In this document: one piece after another, positions 1 through 10,247 of the stretch
How the letters are laid out: each line of letters opens with the position of its first letter
Position numbering within the stretch: position 1 is the stretch's first letter
Assembly: GCA_031472005.1 (NCBI GenBank)
Contig: PZJY01000012.1
Location: forward strand, 310,001-374,000
Reading direction: 5' to 3'
From: Tetracladium setigerum
Lineage: Eukaryota; Ascomycota; Leotiomycetes; Helotiales
DNA: 64,000 nucleotides
Notes under the pieces: model-generated
What the model was told of the DNA's origin: nothing
The model's input: the letters and a program-made list of their open reading frames with translations, nothing else
Databases searched by the model: none
Made by a program: the position numbers and the translations under genes

Positions 1-47
1 CGATAACCTCATTCTACACCCAACTACCCTTAAGCAACCCCTTCAAA

Positions 48-836
48 ATGGTTGGCCACCCTAATCTCTTCGCCTTCCCAACCGTGGATGAGCTCGCGAT
101 CAAACTACGCACCTACATAATCACCTGTCAAAACGCCGGCCTCACCCGTCACGACGCCTTCAAAGTCGCCGTCTCCGGCGGTTCCCTCCCCAAAGTCCTC
201 GCAAAAGCCCTTCTCACACCCAACCCCTCCTCCACTGGAGACGACACGATACAATTCAGCAAATGGGAAATCTTCTTCGCCGACGAACGCGCCGTGCCCC
301 TCGACCACCCGGACTCCAACTACGGCCTCCTCAAGACCGAACTCCTCGACAAGATCCCCTCCACGCAAGGCAAGCCCACCGTGCACCCCATTGACGTCGC
401 ACACCTCGACGACGTCCAAGAGCTCGCCGACCAATACGAGCAGCTTCTCGTGCGCAGCTTCGCATCGCGCGACAGCGTCAAACTACCTATCTTCGACTTG
501 CTCCTCCTAGGCTGTGGACCAGATGGACATACATGTAGTCTTTTCCCCGGCCATGCGCTATTGCGTGAGACGGATGCCTGGGTAGCTCCGATTGAGGATT
601 CGCCCAAGCCGCCGCCGAAGAGGATCACGCTTAGTTTGCCGGTTGTGACACATGGTGTTAAGATTGCGTTTGTGGCGACGGGCGCGGGCAAGAAGGAGAT
701 TATGAAGGAGATTTTTGAGGGCGTGACGGGTTTGCCGTGTAGTTTGGTTAATGCGGGGGCCGGGGAGAGGGCGAGTTGGTTTACGGATACTGCGGCCGTT
801 GAGGAGGTCGCTTTTCCACGGAGGGGAAGTTTGTGA
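48..836 (+). CDS. 6-phosphogluconolactonase
   Basis: Single-exon 262-residue protein that would hydrolyse 6-phosphoglucono-delta-lactone to 6-phosphogluconate, the second step of the oxidative pentose phosphate pathway, in the cytosol. Visible family marks are the GGS loop (residues 44-46, VSGGSLP), FFADER (76-81), and the long GCGPDGHTCSLFPGH block (155-169) that forms the active-site pocket. The length is normal for fungal SOL-type lactonases (about 250-270 aa). There is no signal peptide and no targeting sequence. The start is the first ATG in frame, with an A-rich upstream context (aaaatgg). The first half is very C-rich at third positions and the second half less so, without a frame break. 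No neighbour is functionally linked. Confidence 0.95.
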   Translation: MVGHPNLFAFPTVDELAIKLRTYIITCQNAGLTRHDAFKVAVSGGSLPKVLAKALLTPNPSSTGDDTIQFSKWEIFFADERAVPLDHPDSNYGLLKTELLDKIPSTQGKPTVHPIDVAHLDDVQELADQYEQLLVRSFASRDSVKLPIFDLLLLGCGPDGHTCSLFPGHALLRETDAWVAPIEDSPKPPPKRITLSLPVVTHGVKIAFVATGAGKKEIMKEIFEGVTGLPCSLVNAGAGERASWFTDTAAVEEVAFPRRGSL

Positions 837-2077
837 GTGAGTGAATGAGGCGTGGGTCTGAGCGGATGCGCAAGTGGGTGATTTGAGTGAGCAATTGGGT
901 GTGCTAAGCGTTGGGTTTCTTACAAAGGAAAGCAAGCAAGAGCAAGGAAAAGCAGTGGAAGGAATAATTTGGGTTGATGATACCGATCAAACTTTTCCTT
1001 TTGGGCACTCTGTCCTATCTGTTCTGGCCGCGAACAGGAGTTATTTTTTCACAAAAAAAAGACCTGATTAGATTTCCCAATTATGTTAAGGTTTGAAGTA
1101 AGGGACGGAGAGATGGAAAGATGGCAACATGGCAAGATGGAAAGATGAGCAAATGGATTCATGGTAGTATGGTATGGGTAGAAGGGTATATTCCCACATA
1201 CAGTCGCTAGAATTTCTTTGGGGGCAACGACGGTGTTTAAAGGCCAAATCTAAATCAAGAATTTTTAAAAAAAAAAAAAAACTCTCGTGTTTTCATATGT
1301 TCAGTCAGGTGTCATCAAGGAGCCAGGTGTAGGTAGGATTTATAAGTATTCTTATCCCCAAAACCTTTGAACGCTAACAAGCATAAAGGATTATAGCACC
1401 GCGGAAATAGTCATTTGTTTAATCTTGTTCTAGAATCAAATAAAGCATGGTGTAAGGGAAGAATTCCAAAGGACAGCCCAAATTAACATTATATCCACAA
1501 TACACCCACCTAGTCAATATAACGCGAATCTAGGTGTAAATTCTATATCATCATCATTGTGTGCATGTGAGAGTTCCATCCTTGGCGGTCTTGGCCGAAT
1601 TGCAAACAAACTCTGGTGATAATGCTCAGCAAGGTAGACAGAATCTTTCTTCTCATGTCACCCTCCTCCTTTGATAGCAGAGGGGTTTCAAAATTCAAGT
1701 TCCACAGAATACCATCCATTGCCTCCATGCCTCCATTCGTCCATTCACCCATCCATTATTTCCAAACCCCCCTCCAAATCCACAAGCGAAGATAAAAGCC
1801 AAGTCAAATTCCCATCCAAAAACAATCTACCTCCCTACCAATCTCAATACAACTTTTTGTGGGTAAATAATAATGTAATGTAGCAATGCGGGGCGGATAA
1901 CTTTACCCACAACCGACCTAATAAAAACGAAAACCCACAATAATCCCACAACCGCCGTCAAGAAACCAAAAAATCTTTTACCTAAAAAAAAAGGTACATA
2001 AAGAAACATAAGCCTCGCCGGACTTCATCAAATACAATAAAAAACACAGTCCAGTTGGTTACAACAACTGATTCGAA
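837..2077. other. Intergenic, AT-rich, no gene seen
   Basis: No credible coding region. It holds short direct repeats built on GATGGAAA/ATGGCAA around 1110-1150, a run of 15 A near 1266-1280, and degenerate CCAT-type simple sequence around 1715-1760. The small open frames here lack any recognisable domain. Confidence 0.6.
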
Positions 2078-2179
2078 TCCTTCGTGGCGCAATTGGCTAG
2101 CGCGTTCGACTGTTATAAACATGTATGTGTGTATAAACATTCAATCGAGAGGTTGGAGGTTCGAGCCCTCCCGAAGGAG
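2078..2179 (+). tRNA. tRNA-Asn: tRNA-Asn (GTT) with 28-nt intron
   Basis: Folds as a complete cloverleaf. The acceptor is TCCTTCG (2078-2084) with CGAAGGA (2172-2178) and discriminator G2179. The D stem is GCGC/GCGC around AATTGGCTA. The anticodon stem is TTCGA (2105-2109) with TCGAG (2145-2149). The T arm is GGAGG/CCTCC around TTCGAGC. The anticodon loop reads CT-GTT-A, giving anticodon GTT (Asn). The canonical nuclear intron position, one base 3' of the anticodon, is occupied by 2116-2143 (28 nt), leaving A2144 as position 38. The D-arm/anticodon-arm sequence closely resembles known eukaryotic tRNA-Asn. A T4 Pol III terminator follows at 2181-2184 and a T7 run at 2219-2225. Confidence 0.93.
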
Positions 2180-2722
2180 CTTTTCCTTTCCTTGAGCATT
2201 TGAGGAAGTGTAACTCCATTTTTTTGCCGTTTTTCTTTTTTTTCTTTTTTTGAGGGGGGCGAGGCGAGGTTGATGTATGTGTTGGACCATGCAATAATTG
2301 TTCAAGTAAGTGATAGGTAAGATAGATACTACTGACACGGATTCAATTCTCTTTTTGATCTTTTTGCTGCCGTTTTCCTCCTTTGAAACGAAATGGTGGA
2401 TGTGATTGTATAAAGATGAGAATTTTGGTGTTGAGCTAAATCCGAGATGTGGCCCAAAATGGCCATGATGCACTTTTAAACCAGGTATCAGTGAGTTTTT
2501 AGAGTGTTTATTATTTTGGTATTATCAAATGTAGGTATCCAGGTAGGTATTATTCCCATCGCCATGACGCTAATAAACATACAACATCCAAAAGAGGAAG
2601 AAAATTCGTGACACGGAAGTGACAAAAAAGATGAAATCCCATCATCACTATATTCCATCAGTGCCATCTCATTATTACGGCAAAACAACCATTCATCGTT
2701 CATCAGACCCGATTTGATCTGT
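2180..2722. other. tRNA 3' flank and phosphatase 3' region
   Basis: Contains the T-rich tRNA terminator region and then low-complexity T-rich sequence (2217-2260). It probably also contains the 3' UTR of the minus-strand phosphatase. No gene seen. Confidence 0.5.
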
Positions 2723-4110
2723 TCAAACGATATTGTCGGAGCCGCCGCGACCATGGTGTCCGTGTCCATGACTTCCTCCAACTGGCTTTCTTCCCGGCGC
2801 AACATTGTGCGAATACTCTCCATTCCCACCTAGAGTATTGGCGTCATGTCCACTTCCAACTCCGTTACCGTGATAACCACTAGCAAGCCCATGGCCACCA
2901 TTGCTGTGACCATTGCTATGCGACACATCCACACCATGTCCTCCCCAGCCAGCTTTATTCGTGAAAACCGAATGTTCGCCAACAACCGATCCAGCATTTC
3001 CCGAGAAGTCAACGGGAATACCTCTATTCAATGGGATGTGATTCGTCCTCCAATCCCAAAGCGAGCAGTAAACCATTCGGTAGGACGAGAACGCCATGAT
3101 GGTACCGATAATCGCTCCAGCGACGCAGTCATACCAATTGTGATACTCATCGATCGTCAAGGCCCCAGCGATGAGTGTCGCGCCGAGGATTGGAGCGTAG
3201 ATTGCGATCAGTTTCCACATTGCTGGATGGTAATTCGCCCATACCTTGAGCTTGGCATTTAGATAAATCGAGAGGAAGACAAAACCAGCGAACGCAGCTG
3301 TGCTGTGACCGGATGGGAAAGATTCCAGAGAATCATCAATCTGTTTCTCATCACCCGTGCAAATCTTGCGATCATACATGATAGCTCTCAATCCGTTTCC
3401 GGTCTCCTGATTGGTAGTAACAGGGACGTTCGGTTTGCAGACAGAGAGGAAGTGAGGACGCAGACCACCGATGAGCCATTTGAGGAAGACTTGGAAGACG
3501 GCGGCGGTGATGAGTGAGTAGAGAAGTCCGATGGTGGCGTTGTTGACGTCCCAGAAGGAACGGATGCGGATTTGGCAGATGAGGAAGACGGCGATGGGGA
3601 CGAGGGAGGCGAGCAGCGCGGCGGCCCAGATGGGGACGATTTCGTTGCGGAGCGGGTAGGCGAATTGAGGGTAGACGATTTCGCCGTCTTGGAAGTAGAC
3701 TGGGAATGAGCGGGAGGGTGCGGGATGTGCTGTGTAGACCTGTGAAGTGAATAATTAGTATTCGTAATGTGAAGTTTGAAGGAATGGGGAGTGAGTTCAA
3801 GCTTCCATATTGAAGCATTTCCAAGTGCTTGGAAAGTTGACTTTCAAGCTTTCCGCAATCTCTCCAGGAGCATTAAACAGAAAGAGGAATAATCACTTAC
3901 TCCGAGACCAATCATACCCATCGCAGCCATCGTGAAGATATCAAGCCAAGTAACCTTGAGCCATTGACCGAACGGAGGACGCCTTGACATATCCATGACA
4001 ATGGGAGCTTTCTTCGACTTGTGACCGTGATGTGTAGTTTTATCTGTAGTCGCATGCGAAGTTGTCGCAGTGTCATGAGGACGACGAGAAAACATATTTG
4101 TGATACCCAT
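2723..4110 (-). CDS. PAP2-family lipid phosphate phosphatase
   Basis: Exons 2723-3739 and 3901-4110 (intron 3740-3900, gtaagtg...cacag) give 408 aa. This is an integral-membrane phosphatase of the DPP1/LPP type that would dephosphorylate phosphatidate, diacylglycerol pyrophosphate or related lipids. PAP2 motif 1 is K157-WLIGGL-R164-P165, motif 2 is PSGH (212-215), and motif 3 has H270-NWY-D274. About six hydrophobic helices alternate with these motifs. The C-terminal 110 residues are Gly/His/Asn-rich and hydrophilic, probably a cytosolic tail. Oddity: the Ser-Arg normally seven and six residues before the motif 3 His is Ala263-Leu264. The N-terminus has a His/Lys-rich cytosolic leader. The ATG at 4110 is the only one upstream of the first helix. 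Confidence 0.88.
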
Positions 4111-4196
4111 CTTGATGAATTGTCGAGGTGGTCGCAGTCGTGGTGGTGTTGAGGTTGAATAGAGAGATCAAGCGGGGGAAACAAGAGGAGGAAAGC

Positions 4197-4204
4197 TCTT
4201 ATAA
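4197..4204 (-). promoter_or_regulatory. Likely TATA box of lipid phosphatase gene
   Basis: TATAAGAG on the minus strand, about 90 bp upstream of the start codon at 4110. This is a usual distance for a fungal core promoter. The call rests on sequence and position only. Confidence 0.45.
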
Positions 4205-5255
4205 ACCCTCAACAGAGGACATATCAAAATAATAGGCAAAAACAAGATAAAAATGACATGAATCAAATTTGTGAAACAATGATATCGCCTTTTTTCGATG
4301 TTTGTTGATCTTACCTACAATTTACCACGAAAACTCTGGCTGGTGGCACGTCTACGTCACAATTGACACGCTCGTTTGCGCCAAGTTCCCTGTTTTTCGC
4401 AACGTTGCGATCCCCTGGATGTCTCTCTAGCCACCATTTTTACTTTCCCATCGCGATCATGGCATTTCGGCATGTCTACATCGAATAGGAGGGCCATCCG
4501 TCATGATCAAGCATTGCTTGGACTTTCCTTGGTTCCCTTGGTTGTTCTTGGTAAAGCTTGATATTGCCGCAACAACCGACCGAACAAGGTTTCTTGCCAT
4601 GGTTGCCAATGGCTTTGACAGTGACACAAGAATGTTAATCCATGTTCGCCTCATGCTAAATACAGTGACTTCATCATTTTGCTTCTGCATCCTCAAATCT
4701 GTGGCGTCGTAAATTTCAGATGCTTTAAACGGTATGTTGACATTTCTTTTATTAATTGGAAACTCCCAAGTTTTTGTCATCCAACAGTCCCAGCCGTGTG
4801 TCGAATTATACAGTCCCTTCCCAGCCGAGATTAAAGGACGGGAGAGAAGTGTCAATCTTGATTTTAAACATGCATTCTGCAGGACTAAAAAAACTATCAC
4901 GGTATAGCCTCTCAAAGCTTCGAGGTAACAGTGCGGCTGAGACGCTCTTTCTGGATAGCAAGTGTTGGGTACAGTTACGATTCCAGGATTGAAACAAGTT
5001 CCCACGTACTAGATTGAAGAGAAAGACTGGAATCGTGGTGTGTGGTTAAAGCAAACAAGAGAAGTATCGTGTACCAAATTAATCCACCAGCGAGCACCAT
5101 GGTACGGGAAACTACGTTCGGACTATCCCTACCAAATATATGCTTGGCTACCTATTTGTGTATAGGTTAAATGACATCTCCTCCCCCCCCCCAAATGACG
5201 AGATTATGCGACCATTACTTCTCAAAATCCATTCTGATAACTTTTCAAATGATCG
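4205..5255. other. Intergenic, no gene seen
   Basis: About 1 kb between the upstream end of the phosphatase gene and the 3' end of the exchanger gene. The short open frames on both strands overlap each other, show no domain and no splice logic. A run of nine C lies near 5186. Confidence 0.5.
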
Positions 5256-8200
5256 CTAATTCACTATCCCAGACCACAAACTCCCAAGCCATGCATCTTT
5301 TCCCATTGATCTCACCAAAAGAATACTCTGGGATTCCTCGTCTGGAAGATAGAATGAGGCTACAGATATAATAGTGTATGCCGCCATCAGCAAGGCACCT
5401 TCCAAATAATTACTACGTCCATCTAGAATTAGGAAACCAGTGATAAATGCGGAGACGAAAAGCGAGACCGTCGCAAAGAGAGAAAAGTGTAATGTCAACT
5501 GCTTCTCCATGAACCACTATACAAAAAGTCAGCAGGGTATTTATCAAATGAAGGACAAAGAAAAGCGGGAAAACACTATCTTTGGAAGGATTCTATAAAT
5601 CTCCAATACACTTGTTGCGGGAAAAAAAAGGGTGAGAAGTTCGACTTCAAGAATTCTTACCGCCAGGATCACAACAAGAGGTGTCAGGAACAGAGCTTTT
5701 CATTCAGTCAGTACAAGCCCACTGCATCAAGGACGGAGAGATACATACCGATTTGGATGCTACTTCCAACTGCTACGGCGATTGCCAAATCCATTTTATT
5801 CTTCGCCGCAACTGTAACCGCCGTGATGAATTCGGCGGCATTACCGACAATTGGCAAAATGATCAATCCCACAAAGGATGCACTGAGGCCAGTGCCTGTA
5901 GTTGCCGCATCAATGGCTTCGACCCTAAATAGTTGAATCTTGGAGTCAGTTCTCTGGTTGTAAAACACCCTTCAAGCACCAAGTAATTAAGGCCCATCTC
6001 AACAGGAGAGTACGAAGGAGATCGATCGAACTTACATGAAATCCGCACATATTGCCACAAGAGTCGTCGAAACCAAGAGAAGAATTACTGCCGCAACACG
6101 CGACAGTTCTTCTTGCTTCTCGTGAACAACCGGGCGAGTGAGAAGATGAAGCGACGGCCGAGAGTAGAGGGATGACAGTCTATGCTCAGGTGCCTCGCTG
6201 CAGCTGCAAGAAATAGACCTTGCTCTTCGAGTACTATGTCTCGATGTTGAAGCCTCCGGAGCTGTATCAAATGGATCAGGATGCTGAATCTGCGGGAAAG
6301 TGACCCGGGATGATGCCCGGTCGCGAGAAGGTTGCGTGGAGAGGCTGCGGGTACTGAAGGCGCGATCTACTGGAACAGTCTCATCATAGTCAGAGTTATC
6401 AAGGAGGTTGCCAACGGGCTGTTTGCTCTTCCGAATTGTTTCGGTCATTGGATCAGCAGCATGCTCGTGGTTTACCTGCCTCTGTGTATGTGACCTTGAC
6501 CTGCGTTGTCTCCCCTGATGTCTCGCGAACTTTCGTTTTGTTCTCTCTCCTTCTGCTATCTTGTTGAAACTCGACCTGGTCGTATTTCGAATGCTGTCAT
6601 CACTGCCGTACACGTTCAAAGATTCGCTAAACGTAATTGACTGCGTTATTTTATGGCCATTTGGTGCTGGTATTTGTGGAAATGGTTCGATGGCTTCGTT
6701 CTCACTCTCATTTTCACTCCCACCCTCGTTGGGGATATATTCTCGATTTACACGATGTCTATCGCTTATGAGGACTCTTCTGCTTGGTCTGTTGATACTG
6801 TTCGAGAGTTGTGAACCCTCTGAATCGGAATATGCACCTTCTGATCCAGAGAAATCCATCCACTGTAAACTGAAGTCAGCAGTTTCTCCATGGACTTTTG
6901 GCGATTGATGTCAATATTCAAAAAGGGTTTGAGGTTGAACATACGTGAGCTGCTGGTCCGGGCGCGGTTTCTTCGTCGAGGATTTGCTGAGCAGTGCCCT
7001 CGAACATGTATGCGTGAGATCCCAGCTGGAACAGCAAGTATAGACCGTAGATGACAAGGAGTATCTGTGCTATTCAGTGATGTCCCACCGCAATAAATCC
7101 ACCGGAAATCACACTTACAAGGCTTGTCCCGCGACTCACGTGTAACACGGCATCGTCTGCCTTCTTCTCGTCTTTAAAAGAGGCGTGAAAAGCAGTCTAG
7201 CGTAATGAGTGAGTAGCATGGAAAGGCAGGATTTCGACATACGTACGGGTAACAAGAGACTCATAACACTTAGATTCAGCAGGCAGGCACTTGTCTGTGT
7301 GACAGTACTGTTGTATGCCTTCAAATGAAGGTTAGATTAAGCAGCTTTTTGCGTCTTTCCCCGTTTTCAACGTACCTGTTCACGATATCGCAGGCCACCA
7401 ACGAAGAATGCCATACCTAGAATCAGGAGTAGATTGACAAGGATAGATCCAAGTAATGAATCTTGAACAATCCGAATTTCATTCTAAGCCGAAAGTTAGC
7501 AACATCTCTGAACCCACACAGACACATTGGCTTAACATACTTTCGAGAGGGCAGTTCTGTTGATGTTGTAACAGATGATTAGCCCAGGAAGCATTTACAC
7601 ACGTTGTAGTCCATTTGGCAGATGCACAGTGGCCCGGAAAAATAGAGACATAGGAAAGGACGCAGAACAAACGAAACAAATGAGTTTAAAGCTCTCGTCT
7701 CGATGTTTCTTCAAGTTGACATACATGCTGTAAAATGTTGTCAGTTGGTGGTATTCCTCGAGGACGGTTGGTTCTTACAAGATAACCAATTCTACAGCAT
7801 TCCCAAATGTGACATTCATCAAGGCACCAATGGTGTCACCCATCGTACTTGCAACACTTTCAGTTGCATATGCTAGCAATCCGGACAAAGGTACAATGGC
7901 AATAGCATTCATCGCAAACACGACTGAGGCACTGAAATGCATCGCTTCAACGGCAACTTTAATTCACGGGTAGATTGTCAGTAGGTGTCACTCATAGGAG
8001 ATGTCGTATTCAAACAAAAAGACGTGCAAAATCAGACGGAGAGTGTAAATTATATCCAAGATACATACCTCCCAGCGGCACAAATATTAGGAGAAAGTTG
8101 AGATAGCTGGAAAACAAAATGCTCTTTGTAGTACCCATAACGATCGAGAAGAAAGCCATCAATTTCTTCTTAGGATGCATTTTCGCTTGCAAATTTGTAT

Positions 8201-8408
8201 TTCTTGATTTTGGTAGCTTAAGATATCGATATGGTGAATGAAATGCCTTCCGGAATTGTCGGAGAATGGGTTTGAGGTTTGAACGGATGTCGACCGAAGC
8301 TTCCGTCGAGGGTATTCCTTCTCTCAGAACCGCTGTCATCTCCAACCCAAACGCTTCTTCTTGTAGTGAGGAGAATCCATCTTGATTGCGAGAGTGGGGA
8401 AAGTCCAT
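5256..8408 (-). CDS. Ca2+/H+ exchanger (CAX/VCX1 family)
   Basis: Twelve exons: 5256-5516, 5661-5695, 5749-5924, 6036-6862, 6945-7064, 7119-7196, 7247-7318, 7376-7483, 7541-7556, 7725-7727, 7779-7956, 8069-8408. These sum to 737 aa in one frame. The product is a vacuolar-type cation/proton antiporter importing Ca2+ into the vacuole. Both alpha repeats are visible: GNAVELVIF...VQDSLLGSILVN in the first half and FVGLIILPIVGNAAEF in the second. LLLPTAFHASF is also typical. A hydrophilic, Ser/Arg-rich insert of about 250 residues (roughly 308-555) sits between the halves, much longer than the acidic loop of yeast VCX1. Exon 7725-7727 (CAT) restores the residue count of the VELVIFITALSK helix. Without it one residue is lost but the frame stays open. 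The start could lie further upstream if another exon exists. Confidence 0.85.
7541..7779 (-). other. Micro-exon region of the Ca2+/H+ exchanger
   Basis: Reading the minus strand, exon 11 of the model ends at 7779 (ATCTT then GTAAGA). An intron of 51 nt with a CTGAC branch site ends in TTTTACAG at 7728. A 3-nt exon CAT (7727-7725) is followed by a GTATGT donor. The next intron (7724-7557) ends in CAACAG before a 16-nt exon (7556-7541). Joining TT+CAT+AACTGCC reads F-I-T-A. That matches the 20-residue spacing between FGN and the IRIVQ motif in CAX proteins. Confidence 0.65.
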
Positions 8409-10247
8409 GTGATGGTATCTGATGAATGAGGGAGCTCGTGGTGTCGCGAACGCAACATTCTTCTGTATCGGGGGTCATTGTCGAAGGAAATTGGCAATCT
8501 ATCACTGCCAAGTGCTGATAAGCTTGATATCCTTGATATCTTGGCTTCTCTGAGTATGAGGTTTTAAAAGGGGTAGAAATAGCGCATGTATTCGTATTGA
8601 GGATCGACGACGATACGAGCGGATTCCCTCCGTCTGGAGGAGGGGCGGGCTCGATTCGGCACGTGCGGAAGTACCCCAAACACTTCTCCAATTGTTTGTT
8701 GATATATCGTGACGATGATTCAAGAATTGATATGGCCAGTTCAACGATAACTAGCTTGAGTTTTAAACATGATTGTGCTGATACCTACGATTTGAAGTTG
8801 ACAAGTGCCAAGATTAAACCCCTTTTCTTCCCAGATCCCAATGGAGAAGCGCAATTTCAAAATTGCAAGGAAAACAAGATCACGAACTTTGATTAGTTGA
8901 CATTAGAACAAATTGAACCAAAAGAAATCTTCTAGTCATTCTTTGACACTGATTTAAATGTTATTTTTGTTTACCAGATTTCGCCGTTTCAGCCCTCTAG
9001 GACTCGTAGCTCACGAACAACTCTTCATACTTGTCTATTCTCACAACTTCTTCTTCCCAATGCGCACCAAAAGAAAATGATGATCTTTCTGCATTTAACT
9101 CGACCTGGAAATCTACATCAGAAAACATGTATTCGAACTTATGAATTCCGAATGTATATTTAATATGAAAAGAAGTGTATAAAATTTGAAAAAAAAACTC
9201 CAAGTCAATTTAGAGAGGAAAGCGACGGAACAAATGGCAAAATCTCCCGACATTATACTCAATCTACGACATAGATTTCTTTCGTATTTGAATTTATTTT
9301 CACACAATAGAACTAGTGAGGAGCTAAAACAAGGGCTGAATAATATTGTGTTGAATCAGTTGAAATGATTGACGTTCAAAACCATCTACCAACTTTCGAA
9401 AGCCACACCTACAACACTTCAATACCACACACCTGGAGTCCCATGACTTCGCGACTTGTCGCTACTCTCTCACTAATTTTCCATCCATCTTGAATATCTT
9501 TGAATGGCCTTCATCCTGGAGGACTAAACAAATCACGTACAATATTTTGAAATCTGCAAATCAATTCTTCCTCCCGCACCTCGCAGTAATCTTCAGCGCA
9601 TCGTTCCGCACGAACACAGGCACTCATTTATGCTGTAAGAGCAGAGCCGCAAAGACTGCTAACTGGAAAATATCAGGATCAATATTTTTTCCTTCTTGTC
9701 AATTTTTTCCCGCGAGTTCGTTCGTTTTTTTATCACGAGGTGTGCTGCATCACACATCATTCGCATCGCAAAACGTGACTTGTTTTTCTTTCGATCTGGA
9801 CGACAATTTGGACGAATTCGTTTCTATCGGTCCTCTCGATCATTGTTACAAAGAGGATTTAGGACAAATTTTGGGACTATTTGGTACTTTAGTACAGTAT
9901 TCGACTGGAAAGACAAATGCTCCAGTGTCCTTGGAGATAAGCTTACAGCTGCATTTGAAATATTCCATTTACGGCTAGGAATACTTAGATATTTATCTGT
10001 TTAACCATATTACAACAACTTCTCGCCGTGAATTAATCAACTGCTAGTCTCTTGGTAGTCCGTATAGCTTTTGGGACGGATCTTTTCTTCGATAGTAGCA
10101 AGATTGCGCTAAGTTTCGAACGGGCTTTTTGGAATGGTAAAATTAAAGCATTTTAATGGTGAGACGAAGAAGCGGTTTCATTATTTCATATCCACACATC
10201 TCGCAACTATTGGCCAATCTAGTCTAAAATTCCTCAAACATCCTCTC
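8409..10247. other. Intergenic, AT-rich, no gene seen
   Basis: About 1.8 kb upstream of the exchanger and downstream of the GH5 gene. It is AT-rich with many short A and T runs, especially 8900-9400. The longest open frame (9490-9978, +) is Phe/Ser-rich and has no domain, Kozak context or splice continuation. Confidence 0.5.

Noticed and set aside
9490..9978. 162-codon plus-strand open frame in the AT-rich gap
   Set aside because: Phe/Ser-rich, no domain, no splice continuation, and overlaps another open frame of similar quality.
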